From positions 1 through 64,000 of the forward strand of contig NC_085124.1 in assembly GCF_030269925.1 (NCBI RefSeq): a stretch of 64,000 nt of DNA, written 5' to 3'. Of the stretch, positions 48,109 through 59,400 are shown one piece after another. The notes beneath the pieces were generated by a model, which saw only the letters and a list, made by a program, of their open reading frames with translations, did not search any database and was not told the DNA's origin. Both the position numbers and the translations under genes were made by a program. Source of the stretch: Bombyx mori (taxonomy: Eukaryota > Arthropoda > Insecta > Lepidoptera > Bombycidae). Within the stretch, counting starts at the first letter, position 1; every line of letters begins with the position of its first letter.

Positions 48109-51100
48109 ATGCTAAGGTATAGAGTGACCCAGGTGAATCTCCAGCGCAAGTTGTTGGCAACGGAAGAATTGATAGTTGAGGCACAACGCCGAAAAATTAA
48201 AATAGCGTTAATCCAGGAGCCGTATGTGGGTGGTGCGAGAAGGATGAGAGACTACAGGGGGGTAAAGATTCTGCAGAGTGTCTTCGATACCGGGGAAGTC
48301 GTCAAAGCTGCGATAGCAGTGTTTGACGATGACCTTGAGGTCTATCAATGCTTGGAACATACTACAAACAACATCTCAGTGGTAAAAATCAGAAATCTGA
48401 CCTCTGAACTCATCCTGGTGTCCTTTTACTTCGAGCCTGGGAAGCCCATAGAGCCGTACCTGGAACAACTGAGAAACATCCACAAAAGTTTCGGTGGTTG
48501 TGGTATCATCATGGGAGGGGACTGTAACGCAAAGAGTGTGTGGTGGAACAGCCAAAGAGAAGACGAAAGGGGCAGACTTATGGCATCCTCCTTCATAGAA
48601 ATGGGAATGCACATATTAAATGAGGGAGACGAGCCTACTTTCAGAACGATAAGAGGAGACAAGACTCTTAAGAGCCACATTGACGTTACTGTCTCCACCG
48701 AAAACATGATGGATAAAATACACAGCTGGTCGGTCGATGACTTCATAGGATCTGACCACGGAACGATCATTTTCGAGGTGGACTTACAGAAAAAGGTAGG
48801 GCAAAAGTGTATTAGGACAACCAGAAAATTTAACACTAAAAAAGCAGACTGGGATAAATTTACGACAAAACTAGCAGAACTACAAATAAAATTTACAATT
48901 AACGAGGATAAAGTAAGGAAAATAAATAACAAGAGTGAACTGGAGGAAATAGCTAAGAAGTATAATGACATAATAGTGGAGGCTGCCGAAGAAACTATAC
49001 CGAAACTAAAAAGGACAGAATTACTTACCTTGCCGTGGTGGACCGGGGAACTGGAAGCCTTGAAGAAGAAAGTCACGACCATGAGGCGACGTATTCGCTG
49101 TGCTGCGCCTGTCCGCAGGGGATACGTCATTGCCGAATACCTGAAAGAGAAGCAAAATTATGAGGAACAAGCTCAAAAGGCAAAGATAAACAGTTGGAAG
49201 GACTTCTGTGGGAAACAGGATAGGGAGAGTCTCTGGGAGGGAATATATAGGGTAATAGGACGGACCAAGAAGCGCCCGGAAGACATTCCGCTGATGGTAT
49301 CTGGGAGGCAGTTGGGGCCGGAGGAATCGGCCAGGTATTTGACCGACACTTTTTACCCCGAGGACTCCGAGGAGGAAGATACTTCCGAACACCGAGATAT
49401 CAGGAGAAGGGTAGAACAACTAAACGATGTGGTTCATTCTGAAGTCAATGACCCACCGTTTACGATGGCAGAGCTCCGAAACTCGGTGAGAAGTTTCAAC
49501 CCGAAGAAGGCCCCGGGGTCCGACGGGCTGACGTCGGATATCTGCTCACAGGCTTTCCGGCAGGACGAGGGTCTCCTACTGGCGCTGACCAACAAGTGCC
49601 TAGAGCTGGGTAGTTTCCCGAGAGTGTGGAAACGGGCGACCGTAGTCGCACTGCGGAAACCGGGAAGGCCCGATTACGCATCGCCGAAGTCATATAGACC
49701 AATCGGTCTGCTCCCGGTCTTAGGAAAGATTCTGGAGAGAATGCTAGTGAGACGGTTGAGATGGCACCTGCTCCCGACAGCTAGTGCGGCGCAGTATGGT
49801 TTCACGCCACAAAAAGGAACCGAGGATGCCCTGTATGACCTGATGGGACACATACGGAACATGCTGGAGCTAAAGAAGCTGATCGTGGTCGTCTCACTGG
49901 ACATACAGGGTGCATTCGACTCGGCGTGGTGGCCGATGATTAAAACAAGGCTGGCGGAGGAAGATTGCCCAATAGGCATCCGCAGGATGTTGAACGATTA
50001 CCTGAGAGACAGAATGGTAACTTTGAGCTACGCCGGTGGACAGCACCATAAGAAAACCGAAAAAGGTTGTGTCCAAGGGTCCATTGCGGGTCCGACCCTC
50101 TGGAACCTCCTGCTCGATCCCCTTTTGAGGACTCTAAAGGGTCGTGGGGAGTTCTGCCAAGCCTATGCAGACGACGTAGTCATTGTCTTCGATGGTGACG
50201 ACGCGTTGCATATTGAGCGACGGGCAAATCTGATCCTGGAGCTCGTCGGAGCATGGGGTAGAAAAAATAAGCTGCTATTTGCGCCGCAGAAGACGCGGTC
50301 TATGGTAATTACTAATAAAATCAAATATGACGCCCCAAGGTTGGAAATGGGGGGAATCTCTATTGAAAGTGTTGACGAGATTAAGATCCTGGGGTTGACC
50401 ATAGACCGCAAATTGACATTCAACACTCATGTCGACAACACTAGGGTGAGAGTGGCGCAAATATACAAGCAATTATCCAGAGCTGCCAGGGTCAGTTGGG
50501 GACTCCACCCCGAGGTTATCCGAGCGATATACTCTGCAGTGGTGGAGCCCATAGTCCTTTACGCGGCTAGCGCTTGGGCTCGGGCGGCGGAGAAGGTGGG
50601 GGTTCAGAGGCGCCTATGGACGTTGCAGAGAGACTTTGCGCAAAAAATTATTAAGGCACACAGGACCGTCTCACTCAACTCGGCCCTGCTGCTGGCCGGA
50701 CTGCTTCCTCTGGATATCCGTATCCGGGAGGCAGCCTTGCTGTATGAGGAAAGGAAGGGGCACTTCCGGCGCGTGGTGGGCGATCGGGAGGTTGAGAGAC
50801 CGGTGCCTGTAAATCGGATGGCGCACCCGGCAGCAAACCTCGACCTTAAATACGGAATTATCATGGATAGTGCAGAACTAGAAGCCACGAACGACCAAAA
50901 TGCCTTACACATATACACGGATGGGAGTAAGATGGAAGGCAAAGTCGGGGCAGCACTGTCCATATGGAAAGATGAAGTCGAGGTTGGCTCAAAAAGATAT
51001 AGGCTCGAACCCTACTGCACAGTCTACCAGGCGGAGTTGTTGGCGCTGGCGAGGGCCACTAGAGTGATAATGGGATCAGGGGCGAGTGAGTTCTGTATTT

Positions 51101-51768
51101 TTTGTGACTCAAGAGCGGCGCTAGACTCGATAATAAACAATGATTGCTATCACCCGTTGGCCGTGGAAGCTAGAGAGAACATTATAGCACTACAAGGAAT
51201 AGGCAAAATAATAAAAATATTGTGGATCAAGGCCCACGTGGGAATTAAAGGAAATGAAAGAGCTGACAAATTGGCAAAGGAAGCGGCCCTTAAACTAAAA
51301 ACTAAAGCGGACTACAGCGCGTGCCCGGTGTCCTATATTAAAACGCAAATAAGGGGAACCTCTATAAAAGAATGGCACCGTAGATATGACGACGGGGAAA
51401 CAGCATCGGTCACGAAGGCCTTCTTTCCACGGGTGGAGACGGCGTACCCTATTGTGAGGAAACTGGAATTTGACCAAACATTGACACAACTTATGACTGG
51501 ACACGGGGGGTTTCTGTCTTATCTGTATCGGTTTAAGCTGAGAGACAGTCCGGCATGCACATGCGACTCAATATACGACGAAACGCCCTTACACATTATA
51601 ACAGAATGTGCCATATTTAGCCGGGAGAGGCAAGACTTAGAAACTAAGTTAAAAATCCAAATTTGTACAGTAGAAATAAAAAATATTATGAAAAATAAAA
51701 AAGTAAGAGACAGTTTTATAACGTACTGTAAAGATATTGTTAGTAAAGTCATAAGTAAAAATAAATAA
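48109..51768 (+). CDS. B1 ORF2: endonuclease, reverse transcriptase, RNase H, zinc finger
   Basis: 1219 residues from the ATG four bases after the ORF1 stop. Endonuclease: VNLQR with N10, LIQEPY with E37, GGDCNAKSVWW, GSDHGT. RT: YRPIGLLPVLGK, SLDIQGAFDSAWW, GCVQGSIAGP, YADD (50164-50175). RNase H: YTDGSK, YQAELLAL, FCDSRAAL, KAHVGIKGNERAD. Finger: C-x-C-x9-H-x4-C. The ATG keeps the whole conserved N-terminus, unlike the first ATGs of D and H. The frame is intact, so the copy could be active. Expected role: nicking TTAGG/CCTAA and target-primed reverse transcription. Confidence 0.94.
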   Translation: MLRYRVTQVNLQRKLLATEELIVEAQRRKIKIALIQEPYVGGARRMRDYRGVKILQSVFDTGEVVKAAIAVFDDDLEVYQCLEHTTNNISVVKIRNLTSELILVSFYFEPGKPIEPYLEQLRNIHKSFGGCGIIMGGDCNAKSVWWNSQREDERGRLMASSFIEMGMHILNEGDEPTFRTIRGDKTLKSHIDVTVSTENMMDKIHSWSVDDFIGSDHGTIIFEVDLQKKVGQKCIRTTRKFNTKKADWDKFTTKLAELQIKFTINEDKVRKINNKSELEEIAKKYNDIIVEAAEETIPKLKRTELLTLPWWTGELEALKKKVTTMRRRIRCAAPVRRGYVIAEYLKEKQNYEEQAQKAKINSWKDFCGKQDRESLWEGIYRVIGRTKKRPEDIPLMVSGRQLGPEESARYLTDTFYPEDSEEEDTSEHRDIRRRVEQLNDVVHSEVNDPPFTMAELRNSVRSFNPKKAPGSDGLTSDICSQAFRQDEGLLLALTNKCLELGSFPRVWKRATVVALRKPGRPDYASPKSYRPIGLLPVLGKILERMLVRRLRWHLLPTASAAQYGFTPQKGTEDALYDLMGHIRNMLELKKLIVVVSLDIQGAFDSAWWPMIKTRLAEEDCPIGIRRMLNDYLRDRMVTLSYAGGQHHKKTEKGCVQGSIAGPTLWNLLLDPLLRTLKGRGEFCQAYADDVVIVFDGDDALHIERRANLILELVGAWGRKNKLLFAPQKTRSMVITNKIKYDAPRLEMGGISIESVDEIKILGLTIDRKLTFNTHVDNTRVRVAQIYKQLSRAARVSWGLHPEVIRAIYSAVVEPIVLYAASAWARAAEKVGVQRRLWTLQRDFAQKIIKAHRTVSLNSALLLAGLLPLDIRIREAALLYEERKGHFRRVVGDREVERPVPVNRMAHPAANLDLKYGIIMDSAELEATNDQNALHIYTDGSKMEGKVGAALSIWKDEVEVGSKRYRLEPYCTVYQAELLALARATRVIMGSGASEFCIFCDSRAALDSIINNDCYHPLAVEARENIIALQGIGKIIKILWIKAHVGIKGNERADKLAKEAALKLKTKADYSACPVSYIKTQIRGTSIKEWHRRYDDGETASVTKAFFPRVETAYPIVRKLEFDQTLTQLMTGHGGFLSYLYRFKLRDSPACTCDSIYDETPLHIITECAIFSRERQDLETKLKIQICTVEIKNIMKNKKVRDSFITYCKDIVSKVISKNK

Positions 51769-52214
51769 TAGACAAACATATGATTACGTATATCATAAGT
51801 ATATATTAACATATGATAAGAAATAGTAATATAATGTAAGTTAGATAAGATATGCAAATAAGAATGTAAATAAACTGTAAAAATTAGATATTAACAATTG
51901 TAATAGTATATAAGAAACGAAAATAGATAATAAGCAACTTAGATAATAGTAATAGTGTAAATAATAAATGTTTAAAGATAGACTGATAGTTATAAGTTAC
52001 ATAATAAAACAAAAGAACTTAAAATTATTGAACCTGTAAAAAAATATAAAAAATATAGTTTAGATAAAATAGGCCGTAATCCCAGCGGCAATAATGTGAA
52101 AGAAGTGCGTGGATGTGACGTATGGGTATAGATGCGGAAGGATGACTGATAGAACTAGAACGAATGAGGTACAACAGGTCTCCAATTAATTTGGAGGAGA
52201 GATTAGTTATAAAG
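51769..52214 (+). other. B1 3' UTR with terminal hairpin
   Basis: AT-rich, then a GC-richer end. CTCCAA (52180-52185) pairs with TTGGAG (52191-52196) around TTAAT, the family B form of the terminal hairpin. A weak likeness to the A module (ATCCCAGCGGCAATAATG) is seen near 52079. Confidence 0.65.
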
Positions 52215-52279
<65 letters not shown>

Positions 52280-52282
<3 letters not shown>

Positions 52283-52336
52283 AACCTAACCTAACCTAAC
52301 CTAACCTAACCTAACCTAACCTAACCTAACCTAACC
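52280..52336 (+). repeat. (CCTAA)n telomeric tract
   Basis: 11 units plus CC; the shortest tract in the window. Confidence 0.97.
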
Positions 52337-53143
52337 TCGATTTGGAAAGGGGACACCGAGACTAAGACCCGCAAACTTGCCCTATCAAACTACTGCACAG
52401 TCTACCAGGCAGAGCTGCTGGCGCTGTGTGTGGCGACGTCGGAAGTCAGGAAGAGTGGAAGCAAATCTTTTGGAGTCTATAGCGATTCCATGTCGGCCCT
52501 CCAAACCGTTGCAAATTATGATAGCCCCCATCCACTGGCAGTCGAAGCAAGACAAAACATTAAAGCCTCGTTACTCCAAGGCAAGGCTGTCACCTTTCAT
52601 TGGATAAAAGCTCACGCAGGGCTGAAGGGCAATGAGAGGGCCGACGGACTTGCAAAGGAAGCCGCTGAAAACTCCAGGAAAAGACCAGACTACGATCGCT
52701 GCCCGATCTCATTCGTCAAGCGAAGCCTACGAATGACCACGCTTGAGGAATGGAACCGGCGCTATACAACTGGCGAGACGGCATCCGTCACTAAATTGTT
52801 TTTCCCAGATGCATTGGTTGCGTACAGAATAGTGAGAAAGATACAGCCCAGTAACATACTCACACAAATCATGACGGGGCATGGCGGGTTCTCGGAATAC
52901 TTATGTCGATTTAAGTGTAAAGAGAGCCCGTCATGCATTTGCGACCCAGCAGTGAAAGAAACCGTTCCTCATGTGCTGGTGGAATGTCCCATCTTTGCAC
53001 AGGCTAGACATGACATCGAGCAAAAGTTGGACGTGAAAATTGGACTTGACACGTTGCATGAAATAATAATAGATACAAATAGAAATCAGTTTTTGAAATA
53101 CTGCATAGCTATCATTGGAATAGTAATAAAAAGAAATAAATAG
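52337..53143 (+). pseudogene. A1 ORF2 fragment: RNase H (incomplete) and zinc finger
   Basis: The frame is open from the first base, with no proper start. It lacks the first RNase H Asp (FTDGS) but keeps YQAEL, YSDSMSAL and KAHAGLKGNERAD and the C-terminal C-x-C-x9-H-x4-C finger. About 268 residues remain, intact to the TAG stop and over 90% identical to A0 by eye. It cannot encode a working enzyme. Confidence 0.92.
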
Positions 53144-53763
53144 AAAATAAAGTATGTTTACAATAATATTAAGATATATTAGATATAAGCATACAATATA
53201 TTAAGCAAAATCAATAGTATATATATACGCAGTAAAAATAAGAAAACAAAGGAAATGGGCTTGACATAAATTAAAACTTACCTTCCTCTTCTCCTGTCCA
53301 GCTCCCTGGAAAATAAAATTAAAATTAAAAAGTATTGTTAGAATAGAACTAGAAGAGAAATGTAACAAATAACATAGGAAAAAGTAGAATAAGCACGTAA
53401 TATAATAAGCAATAGAATAAGAAGCTAAAATGTAAAACATAGGAATAAGATAATAATATTGAAATTGTTAAAATTATATAAAGATAAGATCCAAATAGTA
53501 TAAGCTTCAAAATAGACATAAGTTTCAAACAATATTTTTGTAATTGATTTATGAATAAATGAGCAAAATGTTATTTACCCCGAAAAATAAAAACAATAGT
53601 AAGTTAAAGTAGCGTGAGTCCCACCCGGCTAAGTATGACAGATGATGAATGCAAGAAAGAAACAGTATGAAGCATGAAAGTGCGAGAAGCATAAAAGAGA
53701 GAACTAGAATGAATGAGTAGCTTAGACTAAAAAAGACCCGGTGATCTCACGATCGGGGAAAGG

Positions 53764-53766
<3 letters not shown>
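53144..53766 (+). other. A1 3' UTR with inserted segment and A-type module
   Basis: Matches the A0 3' UTR except for about 115 extra nt (roughly 53220-53335). Read on the minus strand, the extra segment looks like a 24-nt exon between splice sites. The shared terminal module runs 53611-53766. Confidence 0.7.
53282..53305 (-). other. Antisense microexon-like segment in A1 3' UTR
   Basis: On the minus strand: TTTTATTTTCCAG, then 24 nt (53282-53305) reading Gly-Ala-Gly-Gln-Glu-Lys-Arg-Lys in one frame, then GTAAGT (53276-53281). Acceptor and donor fit the animal consensus well. It may be a captured piece of a host gene. Confidence 0.4.
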
Positions 53767-53818
<52 letters not shown>

Positions 53819-53821
<3 letters not shown>

Positions 53822-53955
53822 AACCTAACCTAACCTAACCTAACCTAACCTAACCTAACCTAACCTAACCTAACCTAACCTAACCTAACCTAACCTAACC
53901 TAACCTAACCTAACCTAACCTAACCTAACCTAACCTAACCTAACCTAACCTAACC
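53819..53955 (+). repeat. (CCTAA)n telomeric tract
   Basis: 27 units plus CC. Confidence 0.97.
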
Positions 53956-55126
53956 GAGTCTGCTGGCAGCCACGACCGCGAGCGCCACGAAAATACATCG
54001 CTCCGCGTTTAAAAAATCCGAAAAATAGTCTCAAGTGCATGGATTGCAGTGAAAGTGGTCTTAAAAGAAGCGGACAGTGACAAGGAAGCCGACGCTGAAA
54101 ACCGCGTGCTTCGGAGACAACGGGTTCAGGAGTTATTCTGGAAAACCTGAAAAAACCACGTGCTCGGAACACAAAGTGTCGTGCGCCGCTCGATATTGAT
54201 CGACGAGGTGTAGTTTTTCAAGTGTATTTTTATAGCACATGGTGCCGCACACCTCCCACCCCAATTTCAGATTTTTTCAGTCAAAGTATCCGGAGATACA
54301 ACACTTTTTCGTGAAACCACGTGGCCACGTGGTCCTAGAAATAGGGCAGTCCGACAGGAGTGTTATATATCAAAAGAAGCGCCTTGACGAGACAAACGCG
54401 TACGTATAAACAGCATCATCCGGACAAAACTGTGAAAAGAGATAGGGTGAAAAACAAATTGTGACCACGTGCTCGGGACACAAAAGTGCATTTTTCTCTA
54501 GATTTTGAGTGACAACCTGTGAGTTTTTTGGTGCGTCGAGAACGGCGCTTTGACGGGCTACATAACGACACCACTTGCCGATTTTTCCGGTAAGAATTTC
54601 CGGAAATACAGTGCTTTTTCATAAACCCACGTGGACACGTGGTCCCAGTTCTGGGGCAGTAAGGCGAGAGTGCGATACGCCAAAAGACGCGCCTTATCGA
54701 GACAATTACATCAGTAAAAACCGCATCACCCAGGAACACATAGAAAAAAAGTTATTACATGAAATGTGTTTATAACCTCCAAAATAGACAAAATTAGGAA
54801 AGTATATATAAGTGGGACATATCGACGACGTGGAAAATAGCAGACTTAGTTATATAGATAGTTTTAAGCTTAGTATAAAAAATTTATTGATATTATAGGA
54901 TACATTACTGTATATATTAGATAATAATTGACTTTAATATAATTGACATATTTTGTCAACGATAATTTAAGTATTATTACGCTTTAGACTGTATGTGATC
55001 TTTGATTGTTGGCTGCCGTTAAACTTATAAATATACAACTTATACAAACTTTTAAATAACACAGCTAGTAACAGTCATTGGGGATCACATTCTTTTATAA
55101 TAATTGACTCTAATCTCTCAAACAAG
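53956..55126 (+). promoter_or_regulatory. B2 5' leader
   Basis: Same two-monomer layout as B1, with CACGTG at 54157, 54318, 54326, 54466, 54628 and 54636. All six sites are kept although the surrounding sequence differs from B1 at many places. GTGTTATATATC is at 54360-54371. Confidence 0.65.
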
Positions 55127-56401
55127 ATGTATGCCGCATCAAGAACCCCTCCCAAAAGGAGTACAGATGAGACAGTTCCCCCCGGAAACGGTAAAAGGAT
55201 TTCTATGACGGACACAGCGACAGCACAGTTGGAGACCAGGAGCCCATATGACAAACTGGACCGGGTTGCTGAGGCCAGGGGTTGCCTGACTAGGGTGATG
55301 ATCGGCCTCAGCAATTCGAAAAATATAAAAACCGAAATAAAGGAGGCGGTAAAGAAATCGGTGGAGCGACTTTTTGTTCTGGTTAAGGAAGCCGAATCCG
55401 ATAGAAAAAAGGGTAATGGCGTGCAGGGAGGAGAGAAACTCCCTCAACCTGTATCTACGCAGCACCCCCCTTCAGAACAGAAAGAACTCAGAGACATGCT
55501 GAAGGAGCATGGTGAGCTATTGGCGGACAGCAATGGGAAAATTAAACAACTGCAGGACCAGCTGACGCTGCACAGGGAAACAATAGAGAAGATGACCTAC
55601 GCTGGTGTGGTGGCGGGAGGAACAAAAAAGACAGATTCACCTAAAAGAACACTACATACCGTGATGATAACCTCGACCGACGAGACAGACACGGGCGACC
55701 AAGTCCTGGAAAAAATCAGAAAAACGGTTAACGCAAGGGACGAAGAGATAAAGGTAGACAAAATAAGGAAAGTTAAAGATAGGAAAATTATAATGGGATG
55801 CAAGGATGGAAAGGAAATGGATAGGATTAAAGACAAGATAAGAGAGCAGGAAGGGTTAACCATCGAGGATATAAAAGCCAAAGACCCACTAGTAATCCTA
55901 TATGGAGTCTTGCAGTCAAACTCGGACGAGGATATAGTGAAATCTATAAAAAACCAAAATAGGCACCTGCTCCAGGATTTAGGAAATGACGAATATAGAA
56001 TTGAAATTCTGTATAGGCGAAGAGCGAGGAACCCACTGACGACACATGTGGTCTTGAGGGTATCGCCACAGGTGTGGAACCGGCTCACAGAGGCCGGGGC
56101 TGTGCATGTGGATATGCAGCGCGTCAGGGTCGCTGATCAGTCCCCTTTAGTGCAGTGTTCGCGATGCCTGGGATATGGACATGGCCGCCGTTTTTGCCAG
56201 GAACAGGAGGTCACGTGCGGTCATTGTGGTGGGAACCATCTCAGAGCCCAGTGCCCTAAATGGCAAGATGCGGAGGAACCCAGTTGCGTGAACTGCCAGA
56301 GGGCTAAGGCGATTAAGACCAGTCACAGTGTATATAGTCAGGAGTGTCCAGTAAGAAGGAAGTGGGACACCCTGGCAAGATCTAAGGTTGCATATTGCTG
56401 A
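55127..56401 (+). CDS. B2 ORF1: Gag-like protein with three zinc knuckles
   Basis: 424 residues, same length as B1 ORF1 with under twenty scattered amino-acid changes by eye, none in a knuckle Cys or His. It starts MYAASRTPPKRST. Knuckles lie at about 344-357, 364-376 and 387-407. The stop TGA (56399-56401) precedes GGGC and the ORF2 ATG, as in B1. Persistence of the frame with mainly conservative changes suggests selection on both copies or recent divergence. Confidence 0.93.
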   Translation: MYAASRTPPKRSTDETVPPGNGKRISMTDTATAQLETRSPYDKLDRVAEARGCLTRVMIGLSNSKNIKTEIKEAVKKSVERLFVLVKEAESDRKKGNGVQGGEKLPQPVSTQHPPSEQKELRDMLKEHGELLADSNGKIKQLQDQLTLHRETIEKMTYAGVVAGGTKKTDSPKRTLHTVMITSTDETDTGDQVLEKIRKTVNARDEEIKVDKIRKVKDRKIIMGCKDGKEMDRIKDKIREQEGLTIEDIKAKDPLVILYGVLQSNSDEDIVKSIKNQNRHLLQDLGNDEYRIEILYRRRARNPLTTHVVLRVSPQVWNRLTEAGAVHVDMQRVRVADQSPLVQCSRCLGYGHGRRFCQEQEVTCGHCGGNHLRAQCPKWQDAEEPSCVNCQRAKAIKTSHSVYSQECPVRRKWDTLARSKVAYC

Positions 56402-56405
56402 GGGC

Positions 56406-59400
56406 ATGCTAAGGTACAGAGTGACCCAGGTGAATCTCCAGCGCAAGTTGTTGGCAACGGAAGAGCTGATAGTTGAGGCACAACGCCGAAAAATTAAAAT
56501 AGCGTTAATCCAGGAACCGTATCTGGGTGGTGCGAGAAGGATGAGGGACTACAGGGGGGTAAAGATTCTGCAGAGTGTCTTCGATACCGGGGAAGTCGTC
56601 AAAGCTGCGATAGCAGTGTTTGACGACGACCTTGAGGTCTATCAATGCTTGGAACATACTACAAACAACATCTCAGTGGTAAAAATCAGAAATCTGACCT
56701 CTGAACTCATCCTGGTGTCCTTCTACTTCGAGCCTGGGAAGCCCATAGAGCCATACCTGGAACAACTGAGAAACATCCGCGAAAGTTTCGGTGGTTGTGG
56801 TATCATCATGGGAGGGGACTGTAACGCAAAGAGTGTGTGGTGGAACAGCCAAAGAGAAGACGAAAGGGGCAGACTCATGGCATCCTCCCTCATAGAAATG
56901 GGAATGCACATATTAAATGAGGGAGACGAGCCTACTTTCAGAACGATAAGAGGAGACAAGACTCTTAAGAGCCACATTGATGTTACTGTCTCCACCGAAA
57001 ACATTATGGATAAAATACACAGCTGGTCGGTCGATGACTTTATCGGATCTGACCACGGAACGATCATTTTCGAAGTGGACTTACAGAAAAAGGTAGGGCA
57101 AAAGTGCATTAGGACAACCAGAAAATTTAACACTAAAAAAGCAGACTGGGATAAATTTACGACAAAACTAGCAGAACTACAAATAAAATTGACAATTAAC
57201 GAGGATGAAATAAGGAAAATAAATAACAAGAATGAATTGGAGGAAATAGTTAAGCAGTATAATGACATAATAGTGGAGGCTGCCGAAGAAACTATACCGA
57301 AACTAAAAAGGACAGAATTACTTACCTTGCCGTGGTGGACCGGGGAACTGGAAACCTTGAAGAAGAAAGTCACGACCATGAGGCGACGTATTCGCTGTGC
57401 TGCGCCTGTCCGCAGGGGATACGTCATTGCCGAATACCTGAAAGAGAAGCAAAACTATGAGGAACAAGCCCAAAAGGCAAAGATAAAGAGTTGGAAGGAC
57501 TTCTGTGGGAAACAGGATAGGGAGAGTCTCTGGGAGGGAATATATAGGGTAATAGGACGGACTAAGAAGCGCCCGGAAGACATTCCGCTGATGGTATCTG
57601 GGAGGCAGTTGGGGCCGGAGGAATCGGCCAGGTATTTGACCGACACTTTTTACCCCGAGGACTCTGAGGAGGAAGATACTTCCGAACACCGAGATATCAG
57701 GAGAAGGGTAGAACAACTAAACGATGTGGTTCATTCTGAAGTAAATGACCCACTGTTTACGATGGCAGAGCTCCGGAACTCGGTGAGGAGTTTCAACCCG
57801 AAGAAGGCCCCGGGGTCCGACGGGCTGACGTCGGATATCTGCTCACAGGCTTTCCGGCAGGACGAGGGTCTCCTACTGGCGCTGACGAACAAGTGCCTAG
57901 AGCTGGGTAGTTTCCCGAGAGTTTGGAAACGGGCGACCGTAGTCGCACTGCGGAAACCGGGAAGGCCCGACTACGCATCGCCGAAGTCATATAGACCAAT
58001 CGGTCTGCTCCCGGTCTTAGGAAAGATTTTGGAGAGGATGCTAGTGAGACGGTTGAGATGGCACCTGCTCCCTACAGCTAGTGTGGCGCAGTATGGTTTC
58101 ACGCCACAAAAAGGAACCGAGGACGCCCTGTATGACCTGATGGGACACATACGGAACATGCTGGAGCTAAAGAAGCTGATCGTGGTCGTCTCACTGGACA
58201 TACAGGGCGCATTCGACTCGGCGTGGTGGCCGATGATTAAAACAAGGCTGGCGGAGGAAGATTGCCCAATAGGCATCCGCAGGATGTTGAACGATTACCT
58301 GAGAGACAAAATGGTAACTTTGAGCTACGCGGGTGGACAGCACCATAAGAAAACCGAAAAAGGTTGTGTCCAAGGGTCTATTGCGGGTCCGACCCTCTGG
58401 AACCTCCTGCTCGATCCCCTTTTGAGGACTCTAAAGGATCGTGGGGAGTTCTGCCAAGCTTATGCAGACGACGTCGTCATTGTCTTCGATGGTGATGACG
58501 CGTTGCATATTGAGCGACGGGCAAATCTGATCCTGGAGCTCGTCGGAGCATGGGGCAGAAAAAACAAGCTGTTATTTGCGCCGCAGAAGACGCGGTCTAT
58601 GGTAATTACTAATAAAATCAAATATGACGTCCCAAGGCTGGAAATGGGGGGAATCCCTATTGAAAGTGTTGACGAGATTAAGATTCTGGGGTTGACCATA
58701 GACCGCAAATTGACTTTCAACACTCATGTCGACAACACTAGGGTGAGAGTGGCGCAAATATACAAGCAATTATCCAGAGCTGCCAGGGTCAGTTGGGGAC
58801 TCCACCCCGAGGTTATCCGAGCGATATACTCTGCAGTGGTGGAGCCCATAGTCCTTTACGCGGCTAGCGCTTGGGCTCGGGCGGCGGAGAAGGTGGGCGT
58901 TCAGAGGCGCCTATGGACGTTGCAGAGAGACTTTGCGCAAAAAATTATAAAGGCACACAGGACCGTCTCACTCAACTCGGCCCTGCTGCTGGCCGGACTG
59001 CTTCCTCTGGATATCCGTATCCGGGAGGCAGCCTTGCTGTATGAGGAAAGGAAGGGGCACTTCCGGCGCGTGGTGGGCGATCGGGAGGTAGAGAGACCGG
59101 TGCCTGTAAATCGGATGGCGCACCCGGCAGCAAACCTCGACCTTGAATACGGAATTATTATGGATAGTGCAGAACTAGAAGCCACGAACGACCAAAATGC
59201 CTTACACATCTACACGGATGGGAGTAAGATGGAAGGCAAAGTCGGGGCAGCACTGTCCATATGGAAAGATGAAGTCGAGGTTGGCTCAAAAAGATATAGG
59301 CTCGAACCCTACTGCACAGTCTACCAGGCGGAGTTGTTGGCGCTGGCGAGGGCCACTAGAGTGATAATGGGATCAGGGGCGAGCGAGTTCTGTATTTTTT

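Larger units (their letters stand above)
45659..52279 (+). mobile_element. B1: complete autonomous TRAS-like telomeric retrotransposon
   Basis: A full-length insertion of about 6.6 kb with both ORFs intact and poly(A) at 52215-52279. It starts GAGTCTGCTGGCAGCC after the telomeric CC. B2 (53956) is a close copy. Family B is the most distant of the autonomous families in ORF2 and has YADD where the others have FADD. Confidence 0.94.
52337..53818 (+). mobile_element. A1: 5'-truncated family A element
   Basis: It begins TCGATTTGG directly after CCTAACC, matching A0 from 2590 onward, and ends with poly(A) 53767-53818. Such 5' truncation is normal for non-LTR elements when reverse transcription stops early. 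A2 has exactly the same breakpoint. Both carry a ~115-nt insertion in the 3' UTR absent from A0. Confidence 0.93.
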
